Positions 34,524 to 43,976 of a DNA stretch of 64,000 nucleotides are shown here, piece after piece. The stretch covers positions 17,533 through 81,532 of the forward strand of contig JABAQU010000014.1 of NCBI GenBank assembly GCA_019187185.1, written 5' to 3'. Origin of the DNA: Steroidobacteraceae bacterium. Its GTDB lineage: Bacteria > Pseudomonadota > Gammaproteobacteria > Steroidobacterales > Steroidobacteraceae. Each line of letters starts with the position of its first letter. Within the stretch, counting starts at the first letter, position 1. Under the pieces are notes generated by a model, which did no database searches, was not told the DNA's origin, and was given only the letters and a program-made list of their open reading frames with translations. The position numbers and the translations under genes were made by a program.

Positions 34524-37500
34524 ATGAGCACGCTCGAACCCCTCCTTCCCGGCGAGGCACGACCTCGCGTCCGCTGGCACCAGCTCTACGGCAGTGCGCC
34601 GTCGCTCGCACTGGCTGAAGCGGCTGCGCAGGCGTCGCGGCTGCTGCTCGTCGTCTGCGCGAGTTCGCGCGAAGTCGAACGCCGCGCCGCGGAGATCGAC
34701 TTCTACGCCGACGGCGCGCTGCCTGTGCGCACTTTCGCCGACTGGGAAGTGCTGCCCTATGACCGCTTCTCGCCGCACCCGGACCTGACATCGGCGCGCC
34801 TCGCGACCCTGGCCGACCTGCCCGAGGCACGCCGCGGCGTGCTTCTCGTGGCCGCGGACACGCTGCTCGGGCGCCTGCCGCCGGCGCAGTACATCCGCGG
34901 ACGCAGCTTCCAGCTCGCGCGCGGCGAGCGCCTCGCGCTCGAGCCGCTGCGCACGCGGCTCGTCGAGTCCGGCTACGCCGCCGTGAGCCAGGTGACCACG
35001 CCCGGCGAGTTCGCGCTGCGCGGCTCGCTGCTCGACGTGTACCCGATGGGCGCGACGCATCCGCTGCGCATCGACCTCTTCGACGACGAGATCGACGCGA
35101 TCCGCCGCTTCGACCCGGACACGCAGCGTTCGCTCGATGGCCTCGATGCGGTCAGGCTCCTGCCCGCACGCGAGACGCCGCTCGATCCCGATGCGGTGCG
35201 CGCGTTCCGTCGCCGTTATCGCACGCGCTTCGAAGGCGACCCCACACGCTCGGAGATCTATCGAGGCGTGAGCGAGGGCCGCGCCCCACCCGGCATCGAG
35301 TTCTACCTGCCGCTGTTTCACGACTCGACCGCCCTCCTCTGCGACTTCCTGCCGCCGGACACCGTGCTCGTCGAGAACGCCGGACTCGACGACGATCTCG
35401 CCCGCGCGTGGTCCGACATCGAGGCGCGCCATGAAGCGCAGCGGCACGACATCGAGCGGCCGCTGCTCGCACCGGCCGAGTTGTACGTGCCGCCGGCCGA
35501 CATCCTCGCGCTGCTGCGCGAGCGCCCGACAATCACGATCGACACGTTCAAGGCCGCTCCCGCGGCCGGGGCCACCGGTGTGGACCCCGCCATGCGCGAA
35601 TTTCCGACGGCCGCGCCCCGCGAACTGCGCCTCGACGTGCGCGCCGACGAGCCGCTCGCTCCGCTCGATGCCTTCCTTGCCGGCTACGACGGCCGCGTAC
35701 TGATCGCCGCCGACTCGGCAGGCCGTCGTGAGGTGCTGCTCGAGATGCTGCGCGCCCACCCGCATCCGGTCACGCCGGTCGACGGCTGGAGCGCATTCGC
35801 GGCGGGCGATGCCCGCTTTGCCCTGACGGTCGCGCCCGAGATCGAAGGGCTCACGCTCACCGATCCCGCCCTCACCGTGCTCGGCGAATCGCAGCTGTTC
35901 GGCGCGCGCGCGCGGCAGGAGCGGCGGCGGCGACGCGCCGCGGTCGATCCCGAGGCGATCCTGCGCGACCTGCGCGACCTCTCGCCGGGTGCGCCGGTCG
36001 TCCACGAGGAATATGGCGTCGGCCGCTATGTCGGTCTCACGGTGATGGACGTCGCGGGCCAGCCGGGCGAGTTCCTCGTGCTCGAATACCAGGACGGCGA
36101 CCGCCTGTACGTGCCGGTGCATGCCCTGCATCTCGTCGCACGCTATACCGGCGCCGCCCCCGAGGGTGCGCCGCTGCACAAGCTCGGTACCGACCAATGG
36201 GCCAGGGCACGGAAGAAGGCTGCCGCGCAGGTACGCGATGTCGCCGCGGAGCTCCTCGATCTCTACGCGCGCCGCGAGGCCCGCCGGGGCCTCGCGCTGC
36301 CGCTGCGCGAGCTCGAGTACCAGAGCTTCGCGAACGCCTTCCCGTTCGAGGAGACGCCCGAGCAGGCCGACGCGATCGCGAAGGTGATCGAGGATCTCGG
36401 CCGCGAGCGCCCGATGGACCGGATCGTCTGCGGCGATGTCGGCTTCGGCAAGACCGAGGTCGCGATGCGCGCCGCGTTCGTCGCGGTGCAGGCGGGCAAA
36501 CAGGTGGTCGTGCTCGTGCCGACCACGCTCCTCGCCGAGCAGCATGTCGCGAACTTCCGCGACCGCTTTGCCGACTGGCCGGTCCGCATCGAGTCGCTGT
36601 CGCGCTTTCGCAGCACGAAGGAGTCGAATGCCGTGGTCGACGGCCTCGCCGCGGGCACCGTCGACATCGTGATCGCGACGCACCGGCTGCTGCACGCGAA
36701 CGTGCGCATCAAGGACCTCGGCCTGATCGTGATCGACGAGGAACACCGCTTCGGCGTGCGCGACAAGGAACGGCTGAAGACGCTGCGTGCCGAGGTGCAC
36801 GTGCTGACGCTGACCGCGACACCGATTCCCCGCACGCTCAACATGGCGCTCGGCGGCCTGCGCGAGCTGTCGCTCATCACGACGCCGCCCGCCGAGCGGC
36901 TCGCGATCAAGACCTTCGTCACCGAATGGCAGGACGCGGGCCTGCGCGAGGCGATCCTGCGCGAGCTGCGCCGCGGCGGGCAGGTCTACTTCGTGCACAA
37001 CGAGATCCGCGACATCGGCAAGATCGCGGCCGCGGTCCGCCAGCTCGTGCCCGAAGCAGACGTGCGGGTCGGCCACGGCCAGATGCGCGAGCGCGAACTC
37101 GAGCAGCTGATGGTCGATTTCTACCATCGGCGCTTCAACGTGCTCGTCTGCACGACCATCATCGAGAGCGGCATCGACGTACCGACCGCCAACACGATCA
37201 TCATCGATCGTGCGGATCGCATGGGGCTCGCACAGCTGCATCAGCTGCGGGGCCGTGTCGGCCGCTCGCACCACCGGGCCTATGCCTATCTCCTCACGCC
37301 GCCGCGCAAGGCACTGACGCAGGATGCCGTGAAACGCCTCGAGGCGATCGAGTCGATGGAAGAGCTCGGGGCGGGGTTCGTGCTCGCGACCCACGACCTC
37401 GAGATCCGCGGCGCCGGCGAACTGCTCGGCGAATCGCAGAGCGGCGAACTCACGGAAGTCGGCCTCACGATGTTCCTCGACCTGCTCGAGCGCGCGGTCA

Positions 37501-37988
37501 AGGCACTGCGTGCAGGCCGCGAGCCCGCGCTCGACCAGCCGCTCGGCGCGCCGACCGAAGTGGAGCTGCGCCTGCCGGCGCTGTTGCCCGACACGTACGT
37601 CGGGGACGTGCATGTGCGCCTCGGACTCTACAAGCGCATCGCGGCGGCGCCCGACGAGGTGGCGCTCGACGAACTCACGGCGGAGCTGGTCGACCGCTTC
37701 GGCCCGCTGCCGCCGCCGGCCACCGCACTCCTGCGCCTGACGCGGCTGCGCCTCGCGGCGCGTGCGCTCGGCGTGCGCAAGCTCGATCTCGGCGCACAGG
37801 GCGGCTACGTGCTGTTCGGGGAGGACAATGCGGTCGACCCGCGCGCCGTGATCCGCCTCGTCCAGGACAGCTCGCGCGAGTATCGGCTCGACGGCCCGCT
37901 GAAGCTGCGCATTTCGCGGGACCTCGACGAAGAGGACGAGCGCTTCGAGTTCGCCGGGCAGCTGCTCGCGCGCCTGCGGGCCGCATGA
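34524..37988 (+). CDS. mfd: Transcription-repair coupling factor Mfd
   Basis: Mfd removes RNA polymerase stalled at DNA damage and recruits UvrA. The ATG at 34524 gives 1154 residues (E. coli 1148). The order is standard: N-terminal UvrB-like domains (WEVLPYDRFSPHPDL, LRGSLLDVYPMG), an RNA polymerase-interacting domain around 470-545 (VHEEYGVGRYVGLTVMDVAG, LVLEYQDGDRLYVPV), the translocase with Walker A ICGDVGFGKTEVAMRAA, DEEHRFGV, TLTATPIPRTLNMAL, GQVYFVHNE and RGRVGRSHHRAYAYL, and the C-terminal domain with LPDTYVGDVHVRLGLYKRIA. A UTG-type start six codons earlier is less likely. Confidence 0.97.
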   Translation: MSTLEPLLPGEARPRVRWHQLYGSAPSLALAEAAAQASRLLLVVCASSREVERRAAEIDFYADGALPVRTFADWEVLPYDRFSPHPDLTSARLATLADLPEARRGVLLVAADTLLGRLPPAQYIRGRSFQLARGERLALEPLRTRLVESGYAAVSQVTTPGEFALRGSLLDVYPMGATHPLRIDLFDDEIDAIRRFDPDTQRSLDGLDAVRLLPARETPLDPDAVRAFRRRYRTRFEGDPTRSEIYRGVSEGRAPPGIEFYLPLFHDSTALLCDFLPPDTVLVENAGLDDDLARAWSDIEARHEAQRHDIERPLLAPAELYVPPADILALLRERPTITIDTFKAAPAAGATGVDPAMREFPTAAPRELRLDVRADEPLAPLDAFLAGYDGRVLIAADSAGRREVLLEMLRAHPHPVTPVDGWSAFAAGDARFALTVAPEIEGLTLTDPALTVLGESQLFGARARQERRRRRAAVDPEAILRDLRDLSPGAPVVHEEYGVGRYVGLTVMDVAGQPGEFLVLEYQDGDRLYVPVHALHLVARYTGAAPEGAPLHKLGTDQWARARKKAAAQVRDVAAELLDLYARREARRGLALPLRELEYQSFANAFPFEETPEQADAIAKVIEDLGRERPMDRIVCGDVGFGKTEVAMRAAFVAVQAGKQVVVLVPTTLLAEQHVANFRDRFADWPVRIESLSRFRSTKESNAVVDGLAAGTVDIVIATHRLLHANVRIKDLGLIVIDEEHRFGVRDKERLKTLRAEVHVLTLTATPIPRTLNMALGGLRELSLITTPPAERLAIKTFVTEWQDAGLREAILRELRRGGQVYFVHNEIRDIGKIAAAVRQLVPEADVRVGHGQMRERELEQLMVDFYHRRFNVLVCTTIIESGIDVPTANTIIIDRADRMGLAQLHQLRGRVGRSHHRAYAYLLTPPRKALTQDAVKRLEAIESMEELGAGFVLATHDLEIRGAGELLGESQSGELTEVGLTMFLDLLERAVKALRAGREPALDQPLGAPTEVELRLPALLPDTYVGDVHVRLGLYKRIAAAPDEVALDELTAELVDRFGPLPPPATALLRLTRLRLAARALGVRKLDLGAQGGYVLFGEDNAVDPRAVIRLVQDSSREYRLDGPLKLRISRDLDEEDERFEFAGQLLARLRAA

Positions 37989-38058
37989 CCCGGCCGTGGT
38001 CGAGCGAACCCGGGGCCCGGGACCTGCACGCAATTCGGTGTACCATGCCGGGCGAACG

Positions 38059-38625
38059 ATGACCGACCGTCGACGGACCATGCGCATACCGACACTCTGC
38101 CTCGCGGCGGCGCTCTGTGCCGTCGCCCTGCCCGCCACGCCGCAGTCCGCTGCGGACAGCTACAATATCGAAATCGTCGTCTTTCGTACGGGCAGCAGTT
38201 CAGCCGATGCCGAAGGCAGCGCCGCCGACCAGGCGCCCGGCGGAAGCGACGGCGGAGACACGGCGGGCGCCGGCGGCGTTGCGCGGCTCATCGGGTCGCT
38301 GCCCGCATCGAGCTTCACGCTCGGCGGTGTGGTCGAGCGCCTGCGCGCCGCGGGTGGTTACCAGGCGATTGCACACGCCGGCTGGACGCAGACACCGAGC
38401 CCCTGGGGCTCACGCAGCGGTTTTGCGCTTTCGCGCGTCGGCGTCGTCGCCGACGGGCTGTCGGGCACGACCTGGCTCGAGCGGGGCCAGTACCTGCATC
38501 TCGGCTTCTCGATGACGCTCGGCCGCGCGAGGATCAACGAGATCCGGCGTGTGCGGCTCGGCGAGAAGAACTATTTCGACAACCCCGATTTCGGCGTCAT
38601 CGCCGTCGTCACGGCGGCGCGCTGA
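38059..38625 (+). CDS. CsiV-like periplasmic protein
   Basis: A 188-residue secreted protein with a signal peptide (RIPTLCLAAALCAVALPATP) and a mature domain beginning YNIEIVVFR, the CsiV signature, followed by a Ser/Gly/Asp-rich linker and the C-terminal YLHLGFSMTLGRARINEIRR with KNYFDNPDFGVIAVVTA. CsiV-family genes are typically found next to mfd; in Vibrio the protein accompanies the secreted lytic or D-amino acid response, in others the role is unclear. An ATG seven codons further (38080) is an alternative start. Confidence 0.75.
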   Translation: MTDRRRTMRIPTLCLAAALCAVALPATPQSAADSYNIEIVVFRTGSSSADAEGSAADQAPGGSDGGDTAGAGGVARLIGSLPASSFTLGGVVERLRAAGGYQAIAHAGWTQTPSPWGSRSGFALSRVGVVADGLSGTTWLERGQYLHLGFSMTLGRARINEIRRVRLGEKNYFDNPDFGVIAVVTAAR

Positions 38626-38626
38626 G

Positions 38627-39901
38627 ATGCGCCGGCCCCGCTGGCTGCTGTCGCTCGCTCCGCTCTTCGCGCTCGTCGCGTGTACGGCGGCGCGAGACAA
38701 GCTGCCGACAGGCGTCGACGCCGCGCCGACGGTGGAGCGCGTGGTCCTGCTGATGCGCCACGGCGTACGCCCGCCGACCAAGGATCCGGTGATTCCGGCC
38801 GGGTACACGACGGAACAATGGCCGTCGTGGCCCGTTGCCACCGGCGAGCTCACGCCGCACGGCGCCGATGGCGTTCGCGCCCTCGCCCGCTACGACAGGA
38901 CTGTCTTTGCGCGGCTCGGGCTGCTGCCCGCGACGGGTTGTCCGGCGGCCGGCACCGTGGCGGTCACCACGAGCCCGCGCCAGCGCACCGTCGCGACCGG
39001 GCGCGCCTATGCCGAAGCGCTGCTGCCGGGTTGCGATCTGCCGATCGCGACGGTGCCCGGCTCGCCCGATCCGGTGTTCCACGCGATCGAGGCACATGCC
39101 GTGCCGTTCGACAGCCATCTCGCGTGGCTCGCCGCGAAGGCGCGGCTGCCCGAAGGCGGGCTCGCGACAGAGGCCCGGCATCTCGAGCCGGAATTGCAGC
39201 TGATGCAGCACGTGCTCGGATGCTGTGCACCCGCGGTCTGCGCACGCGCGCAGCTCGCGAGCGGCTGTACGTTCGATGCCCTGCCCGGAAAGCTCGAGGA
39301 GGAAGACGGCGACCGTCCCAGGCTCGGCGGGCCCTTTGGCGTCGCGTCGACCGCGAGCCAGACCTTCCTGCTCGAATACCTCGAGGCCATGCCGGCGGAC
39401 GCCGTGGCGTGGGGCCGGCTCGATCGCGACGGGATCGAGCGGCTGCTGCGCTTCCATCCGCTCAAGTTCGCTTACGAGAACCGCCCACCCTATATCGCCC
39501 AGCGGGCAGCGGCACCGCTGATGAGGCGCATCCTCGATGCGCTGCTCACGGGCGCGCCGGTCACGGTGTTGGCGGGCCACGACACGAACATCGCGGATGT
39601 CGGCGGCTTTCTCGAGATGCACTGGCATGCAGTCGGCTATCCCGCCGACGACGTGCCGCCCGGCGGCGCGATCGGTTTCGAATTGCTGCGCGCACCCGAC
39701 GGCGCGCGTTTTGTGCGCGCCTTCTTTCGCGCGCAGACCATGGATCAGCTGCGCACGCTCGCGCCGCTCGATGCAGCGAACCCGCCGTCCTGGGCACCGA
39801 TCGCAATTCCGGGTTGCACCGACGATTCGGGCCGCGGCTGCCCGCTCGAGCTGTTCGCGGACCTCGTGCAGACGCGCCTCGACTCCCCTGCGCCGCACTG
39901 A
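38627..39901 (+). CDS. Histidine acid phosphatase/phytase-like lipoprotein
   Basis: A 424-residue histidine phosphatase of the AppA/phytase branch. The N-terminal motif VVLLMRHGVRPPTK (about residues 42-55) holds the nucleophilic His and its Arg partners, TSPRQRTVATGRAYAEALLP the next conserved block, and VLAGHDTNIADVGGF the C-terminal HD proton donor. Many Cys residues could form the disulfides seen in AppA. An LFALVAC lipobox near residue 19 suggests anchoring to the outer membrane rather than free secretion. It starts one nt after the csiV stop. Substrate is unknown; phytate or other organic phosphate is a guess. Confidence 0.85.
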   Translation: MRRPRWLLSLAPLFALVACTAARDKLPTGVDAAPTVERVVLLMRHGVRPPTKDPVIPAGYTTEQWPSWPVATGELTPHGADGVRALARYDRTVFARLGLLPATGCPAAGTVAVTTSPRQRTVATGRAYAEALLPGCDLPIATVPGSPDPVFHAIEAHAVPFDSHLAWLAAKARLPEGGLATEARHLEPELQLMQHVLGCCAPAVCARAQLASGCTFDALPGKLEEEDGDRPRLGGPFGVASTASQTFLLEYLEAMPADAVAWGRLDRDGIERLLRFHPLKFAYENRPPYIAQRAAAPLMRRILDALLTGAPVTVLAGHDTNIADVGGFLEMHWHAVGYPADDVPPGGAIGFELLRAPDGARFVRAFFRAQTMDQLRTLAPLDAANPPSWAPIAIPGCTDDSGRGCPLELFADLVQTRLDSPAPH

Positions 39902-39923
39902 CAGTGCCGGCGCCGGCCCGCAC

Positions 39924-40853
39924 TCACGCCGTGTAATCGCCCTTCGCCGCGATCGCGACGCGATTGCGCCCCTGCGACTTCGCCTGCCGCAACGCCGCTT
40001 CGGCGGCGTTCACGAGCAGCGTCACCGGCTGGTCGCGCATCGGCAGGCAGCTTGCGACCCCGACGCTGACCGTCACGAACTTCGCGCGAGAGCGCGGATG
40101 GTGGACCTGCTGGTCCTGTACCCGTTGCGCGAGGACGCGCGCGTAGTCGGCGAGCTTGTCGTCGCTCGCGCCGTGGGCGAGCACGGCAATGCCACCACCG
40201 TCCCAGCGCCCGAGCAGGTCGCTGCCGCGACGGAACGACGCCGCGATGAGGCTCGCGGTGCGCCGGATGCAGGCGTCGCCGCCGGCACGGCCGTAGGTGT
40301 CGTTGTAGGCACCGAGGCTGTCCACGTCGAAGATCGCGAGTCCGAGCTGGCGCATCTCGCGCTGCGCGAGTGCCCAGTCGCGCTTCAGCAGTTCCTCGAA
40401 GTACGGCCGTGTCGCGAGCGTGGTCAGCCGGTCCTCGCGCATCCAGGTGGGCAGGCCCGTGAGCGCCTTCATCGCCGTGCGCGGCCGGTCGCTCGCGTCA
40501 CGGTGATAGCCGATGAAGTGGGTGACGCGGCCCGCGCCGTCGCGCACGGGCTGCAGGTGGATGTCGACCCAGAACACGCCGCCGTTCTTGCGATAGTTGC
40601 GCAGCAGGACCTGGCAGGAATCGCCGCGCTCGATCGCCTGCTGCAGGCGATAGCGTGCATCCTGTTCCCGGTCATCCCCCTGCAGGTGGCGGAGGTTGCG
40701 GCCGAGCAGGTCGGCCGCCGCGTGGCCGGTCAGGTACTCGAAGGCCGAGTTCACGTAGACGACCGGCTGGTCGCCCTCCGCTTCGCAGATCACGATGCCC
40801 TCGGGCGCTGCGTCGAGCACGCTGCGCAGCAGTTCCGCCGACCATTCCTTCAT
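39924..40853 (-). CDS. PAS(LOV-like)-GGDEF protein with degenerate active-site motifs
   Basis: A 309-residue cytoplasmic signalling protein. Residues 5-125 form a PAS domain with the LOV layout (SAFEYLTGHAAADLLGRNLRHLQG), but the photoreactive Cys of LOV (GxNCRFLQ) is Leu here. Residues 140-305 form a GGDEF domain: the nucleotide-site segment FDVDSLGAYNDTYGRAGGD is normal, yet the signature reads WDGGGI where GGDEF is expected, so cyclase activity is doubtful. The RGSD before it fits the inhibitory RxxD c-di-GMP site. It may thus act as a receptor. Its ATG... is preceded by nagZ's end in reversed order: the nagZ stop lies downstream of this start (ATGA overlap), so nagZ is upstream in the transcript. 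Confidence 0.85.
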   Translation of the reverse strand: MKEWSAELLRSVLDAAPEGIVICEAEGDQPVVYVNSAFEYLTGHAAADLLGRNLRHLQGDDREQDARYRLQQAIERGDSCQVLLRNYRKNGGVFWVDIHLQPVRDGAGRVTHFIGYHRDASDRPRTAMKALTGLPTWMREDRLTTLATRPYFEELLKRDWALAQREMRQLGLAIFDVDSLGAYNDTYGRAGGDACIRRTASLIAASFRRGSDLLGRWDGGGIAVLAHGASDDKLADYARVLAQRVQDQQVHHPRSRAKFVTVSVGVASCLPMRDQPVTLLVNAAEAALRQAKSQGRNRVAIAAKGDYTA

Positions 40854-41902
40854 GCCCGCCCCGCCGAGAGTTCCAGCGCAGGTGCCTCGGCGACCCGCGC
40901 GAGCAGCCGTTGACTCTGTCGCCACGCATCGGAGGCGAGCAGCTCCGCATGCGACAACCCGTGCCGGCCGCGCAGGCGCGCGAGCCGCAGGTGCATCGCA
41001 GGATCGGGATCGACCTCGAGCCGCGCCAGCAGGGTTTCGACCGCCGCGCGATCGTTGCAGACGGGCAGCACGTCGCAGCCGGCCGCCAGCGCGGCACGCG
41101 CACGCGCGACGATGTCGCCATGAGCGGCCGCGCCCTGCATCGACAGGTCGTCGGTGAACACGATGCCCTGGAAGCCGAGTTCCTCGCGCAGCACGCCGCG
41201 GATCCAGCGTGCCGAGAGGCTCGCGGGCAGCGCATCGACGGCCGGGAATGCGACGTGCGCCACCATCACGCCCGGCAACTGGTTGGCGATCAAACGCCGG
41301 TAGGGTGCGAGATCGTCGTCCATGTCGACGAGTGCCCGCCGGTCGACCGGCAGGGCGATATGCGAATCGGCCACGACTGCGCCGTGCCCGGGAAAGTGCT
41401 TGGCCGTCGCCGCCATGCCGGCGTCGCGCATGCCGTGCATGTAGGCGACCGCCAGCTCGGCCACCGCGGTCGCCTGCGCATGCAGCGCCCGGTCGCCGAT
41501 CACCTCGCTCACCCCGTAATCGAGGTCGACGCAGGGCGCGAACGACAGGTCGACGCCGCAGGCCCGCAGCTCCGCCGCCATCAGCCAGCCAAGCTCGCGC
41601 GCCAGCTCGAGCCCATGACGTGCATCGAGATCGTACTCCTGGCCGATGCGGCGCAGCGGCGGCAGGCGCGAGAAGCCCGGCCGGAAGCGCTGCACCCGCC
41701 CGCCTTCCTGGTCGACTGCGACGACGAGCGCGGGGTGGCGCACCGCGTGGATGTCCGCGGTGAGCCGCGCGAGCTGCTGCGGGTCGACGTAGTTGCGCGC
41801 GAAGAGGATCACGCTGCCGACGAGCGGATGCGCGAGCAGCTCGCGCTCCCCCGGCGCGAGTTCGGGGCCCGAGAGATCGACCATCAGCGGGCCGAGTGTC
41901 AT
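40850..41902 (-). CDS. nagZ: Beta-N-acetylhexosaminidase NagZ
   Basis: NagZ removes GlcNAc from anhydro-muropeptides in cytoplasmic peptidoglycan recycling. The 350-residue family 3 glycosidase has the N-terminal GPLMVDLSGPELAPGERELL, VAVDQEGGRVQR, the catalytic loop AKHFPGHGAVVADSHIALP (with the Asp/His pair) and IVFTDDLSMQGA carrying the nucleophilic Asp. Start and stop overlap rlmD and the PAS-GGDEF gene by 4 nt each, so it belongs to the long housekeeping operon. Confidence 0.96.
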   Translation of the reverse strand: MTLGPLMVDLSGPELAPGERELLAHPLVGSVILFARNYVDPQQLARLTADIHAVRHPALVVAVDQEGGRVQRFRPGFSRLPPLRRIGQEYDLDARHGLELARELGWLMAAELRACGVDLSFAPCVDLDYGVSEVIGDRALHAQATAVAELAVAYMHGMRDAGMAATAKHFPGHGAVVADSHIALPVDRRALVDMDDDLAPYRRLIANQLPGVMVAHVAFPAVDALPASLSARWIRGVLREELGFQGIVFTDDLSMQGAAAHGDIVARARAALAAGCDVLPVCNDRAAVETLLARLEVDPDPAMHLRLARLRGRHGLSHAELLASDAWRQSQRLLARVAEAPALELSAGRA

Positions 41903-43218
41903 GGCCGGCAAGTATCGTGGATTGGCTCGAGCACCGCCATCGATTCGACGTGGGTCGTATGCGGAAACATGTCGAGCACGCCGGCCGCCACGAGGCCGTA
42001 GCCATGCTCGTGCACGAGGATCCCGAGGTCGCGCGCCAGCGTGCCCGGATGGCACGAGACGTACACGATGCGCTTCGGCGCGAGCTGCGCGACGGGAGCG
42101 AGCACGTCCCGCGCCCCGACCCGCGGCGGATCGAGCAGCACGTGCGTGAACCCGCCGGCCCACCATCGCTCCAGCGCGAGGTCCTCCGCGGCGAGATTGC
42201 CGACGTGGAATGCCGCGTTCGCGATGCCGTTGCGCCCGGCATTGCCGCGCGCGCGCGCGATCAGGCCGGCGTCGCCCTCGACGCCGACGACCGTGCCCGC
42301 GCGACGCGCGAGCGCGAGCGTGAAATTGCCGAGCCCGCAGAAGAGGTCGAGCACGCGATCGGTGGGCCCGGCATCGAGCCACTGCACGGCCCGCGAGACG
42401 AGCGCGCGATTCACCTCCGCATTCACCTGGATGAAGTCGACGGGCTCGAACGCGAGGCGCAGGTCGAACTCCGGCAGCGAATAGTCGAGCGCGGCGGGCA
42501 CATCGTCGAGCGGCGCGACGGTGTCGAGCCCACCCGGCTGCAGGTAAATCGCCACGCCGTACGCCTTGCCGAAGGCGCGAATGGCCTCGATGTCGGACGG
42601 CGCAGGCGGCGCGAGCACGCGCAGGATCACCGCGCTCGCGCGTTCGCCGGCCGACACCTCGACCTGCGGCACGCGCTCGCGGATCGAGAGCCCCGTGAGC
42701 AGTTGCGACAGCGGCGTCACGAGCGCATCGAACGGCGCGGCGAGTACCCGGCAACTGTCGATCTCGGCGACATACGGCGCCGAGCGTTCACGAAAGCCGA
42801 CGAGCGACCGGCCCTTCTTCGCGACGAAGCGCGCGCTCAGGCGCGCGCGCCGCCGGTAATTCCACACCGGCCCCGTGATCGGCTCGAGCCATTGCGCGGG
42901 CGCGACGCGCCCGATGCGCGCGAGGCTCGCTTCGAGTTCCTCGCGCTTGGCGGCGAGCTGCGCCGCAGGCGCGATGTGCTGCAGCGCGCAGCCCCCGCAG
43001 ACGCCGAAATGCGGGCACGGCGGTGCGACGCGATCGGGCGACGGTTCGATCACCTCGACGAGTTCCGCGTCGTCGTGCTGGCGATGCCGCCGCGTCCGCC
43101 GGAACCGGATCGTCTCGCCCGGCAGCGTGCCCGGCACGAATGCCGCCTTGCCCGTCTTCACGAGCCCGGCGCCATCGTGATTGAGCGCGAGGACTACGCC
43201 CGACTCGGCTTCGGCCAT
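41899..43218 (-). CDS. rlmD: 23S rRNA m5U1939 methyltransferase RlmD
   Basis: RlmD (RumA) makes m5U1939 in 23S rRNA. The ATG at 43218 gives 439 residues, with an N-terminal TRAM domain (GVVLALNHDGAGLVKTGKAA), an iron-sulfur motif CPHFGVCGGC plus an earlier Cys-containing region (about residue 70), and a C-terminal methyltransferase fold with DRVLDLFCGLGNFTLALARR, LLDPPRVGA and the catalytic Cys in YVSCHPGTLARDL. The start overlaps the preceding exonuclease gene by 25 nt. Confidence 0.95.
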   Translation of the reverse strand: MAEAESGVVLALNHDGAGLVKTGKAAFVPGTLPGETIRFRRTRRHRQHDDAELVEVIEPSPDRVAPPCPHFGVCGGCALQHIAPAAQLAAKREELEASLARIGRVAPAQWLEPITGPVWNYRRRARLSARFVAKKGRSLVGFRERSAPYVAEIDSCRVLAAPFDALVTPLSQLLTGLSIRERVPQVEVSAGERASAVILRVLAPPAPSDIEAIRAFGKAYGVAIYLQPGGLDTVAPLDDVPAALDYSLPEFDLRLAFEPVDFIQVNAEVNRALVSRAVQWLDAGPTDRVLDLFCGLGNFTLALARRAGTVVGVEGDAGLIARARGNAGRNGIANAAFHVGNLAAEDLALERWWAGGFTHVLLDPPRVGARDVLAPVAQLAPKRIVYVSCHPGTLARDLGILVHEHGYGLVAAGVLDMFPHTTHVESMAVLEPIHDTCRP

Positions 43219-43976
43219 GCGGCGAGGAATTCGGCGTGATGCGGCTCGGTGGACGCCGCGAGCAGTGCCCGCACCCGCTCGACCTCCGCCGCGTGCTGTT
43301 CGCGGGAAAGATGGCCTCGCAGCAGCTCGAAGCGCAGGTACACGAGATAGGTGTTCAGCACATCGGTTTCGCAGTAGCGCCGGATCGCGACGATTTCGCC
43401 CGCCTGCCATGCATCCCACACTTTCGCGCCGGAGAAGCCGAGCTTGCCCGGCAAGCCGAGCAGCAGCGCCATGTCCTCGAGCGAGGCGCGTGCCCGCGGC
43501 TGCATGCCCGACAGCACATCCATCAGGTCGATGTGGCGCCAGTGGTAGCGGCTGAGGTAATTGTTGTAGCGGAAGGCCGTGTTGCCGTCGCCGGTTTCCC
43601 AGTAGGTCGGCGCCTGGATGCCGGCGGCGAGCGCCCGGTAGTGGAGCACGGGCAGGTCGAAGCCGCCGCCGTTCCAGGACACGAGATCGGGCGTGTAGCG
43701 CTCGATGCCGTCGAAGAAGCGCCCGACGATGTCGGCTTCGCTCGCGCCCGGCTCTCCGAGACTCCACACGCGCAGCGCGTCGCGCGACCGCAGCACGCAG
43801 GCGATCGCGACGACCCGATGCTGCTCGTGCGGCAGGAAGTCGCTGCCCGTTTCCTGCCGGCGACGCGCGAACATCGCCTTGGCGACTTCGCTGTCCGGCA
43901 GGCCCTCGAGGCCGAACGCCCGGCGCCCGAGCTCGACATCCGGCACCGTCTCGATGTCGAACACGAGCACGTTCAC
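43194..43976 (-). CDS. Predicted 3'-5' exonuclease, DNA polymerase B type
   Basis: A 260-residue DEDDy-type exonuclease related to the proofreading domain of family B polymerases (DNA_pol_B_exo2). The acidic motifs are visible: VFDIETVPD at the start, LVSWNGGGFDLPVL near residue 95, and IRRYCETDVLNTY near 200, with Tyr and Asp of the third motif. It starts at a GTG overlapping the acpS stop (GTGA). Relatives are stand-alone nucleases of unclear role; function in repair is inferred. Confidence 0.85.
   Translation of the reverse strand: MNVLVFDIETVPDVELGRRAFGLEGLPDSEVAKAMFARRRQETGSDFLPHEQHRVVAIACVLRSRDALRVWSLGEPGASEADIVGRFFDGIERYTPDLVSWNGGGFDLPVLHYRALAAGIQAPTYWETGDGNTAFRYNNYLSRYHWRHIDLMDVLSGMQPRARASLEDMALLLGLPGKLGFSGAKVWDAWQAGEIVAIRRYCETDVLNTYLVYLRFELLRGHLSREQHAAEVERVRALLAASTEPHHAEFLAAWPKPSRA

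Noticed and set aside
34170..38138. Open minus-strand frame of about 1,320 codons opposite mfd
   Set aside because: Shadow of mfd; composition is Arg/Glu/His-rich and without domain features.
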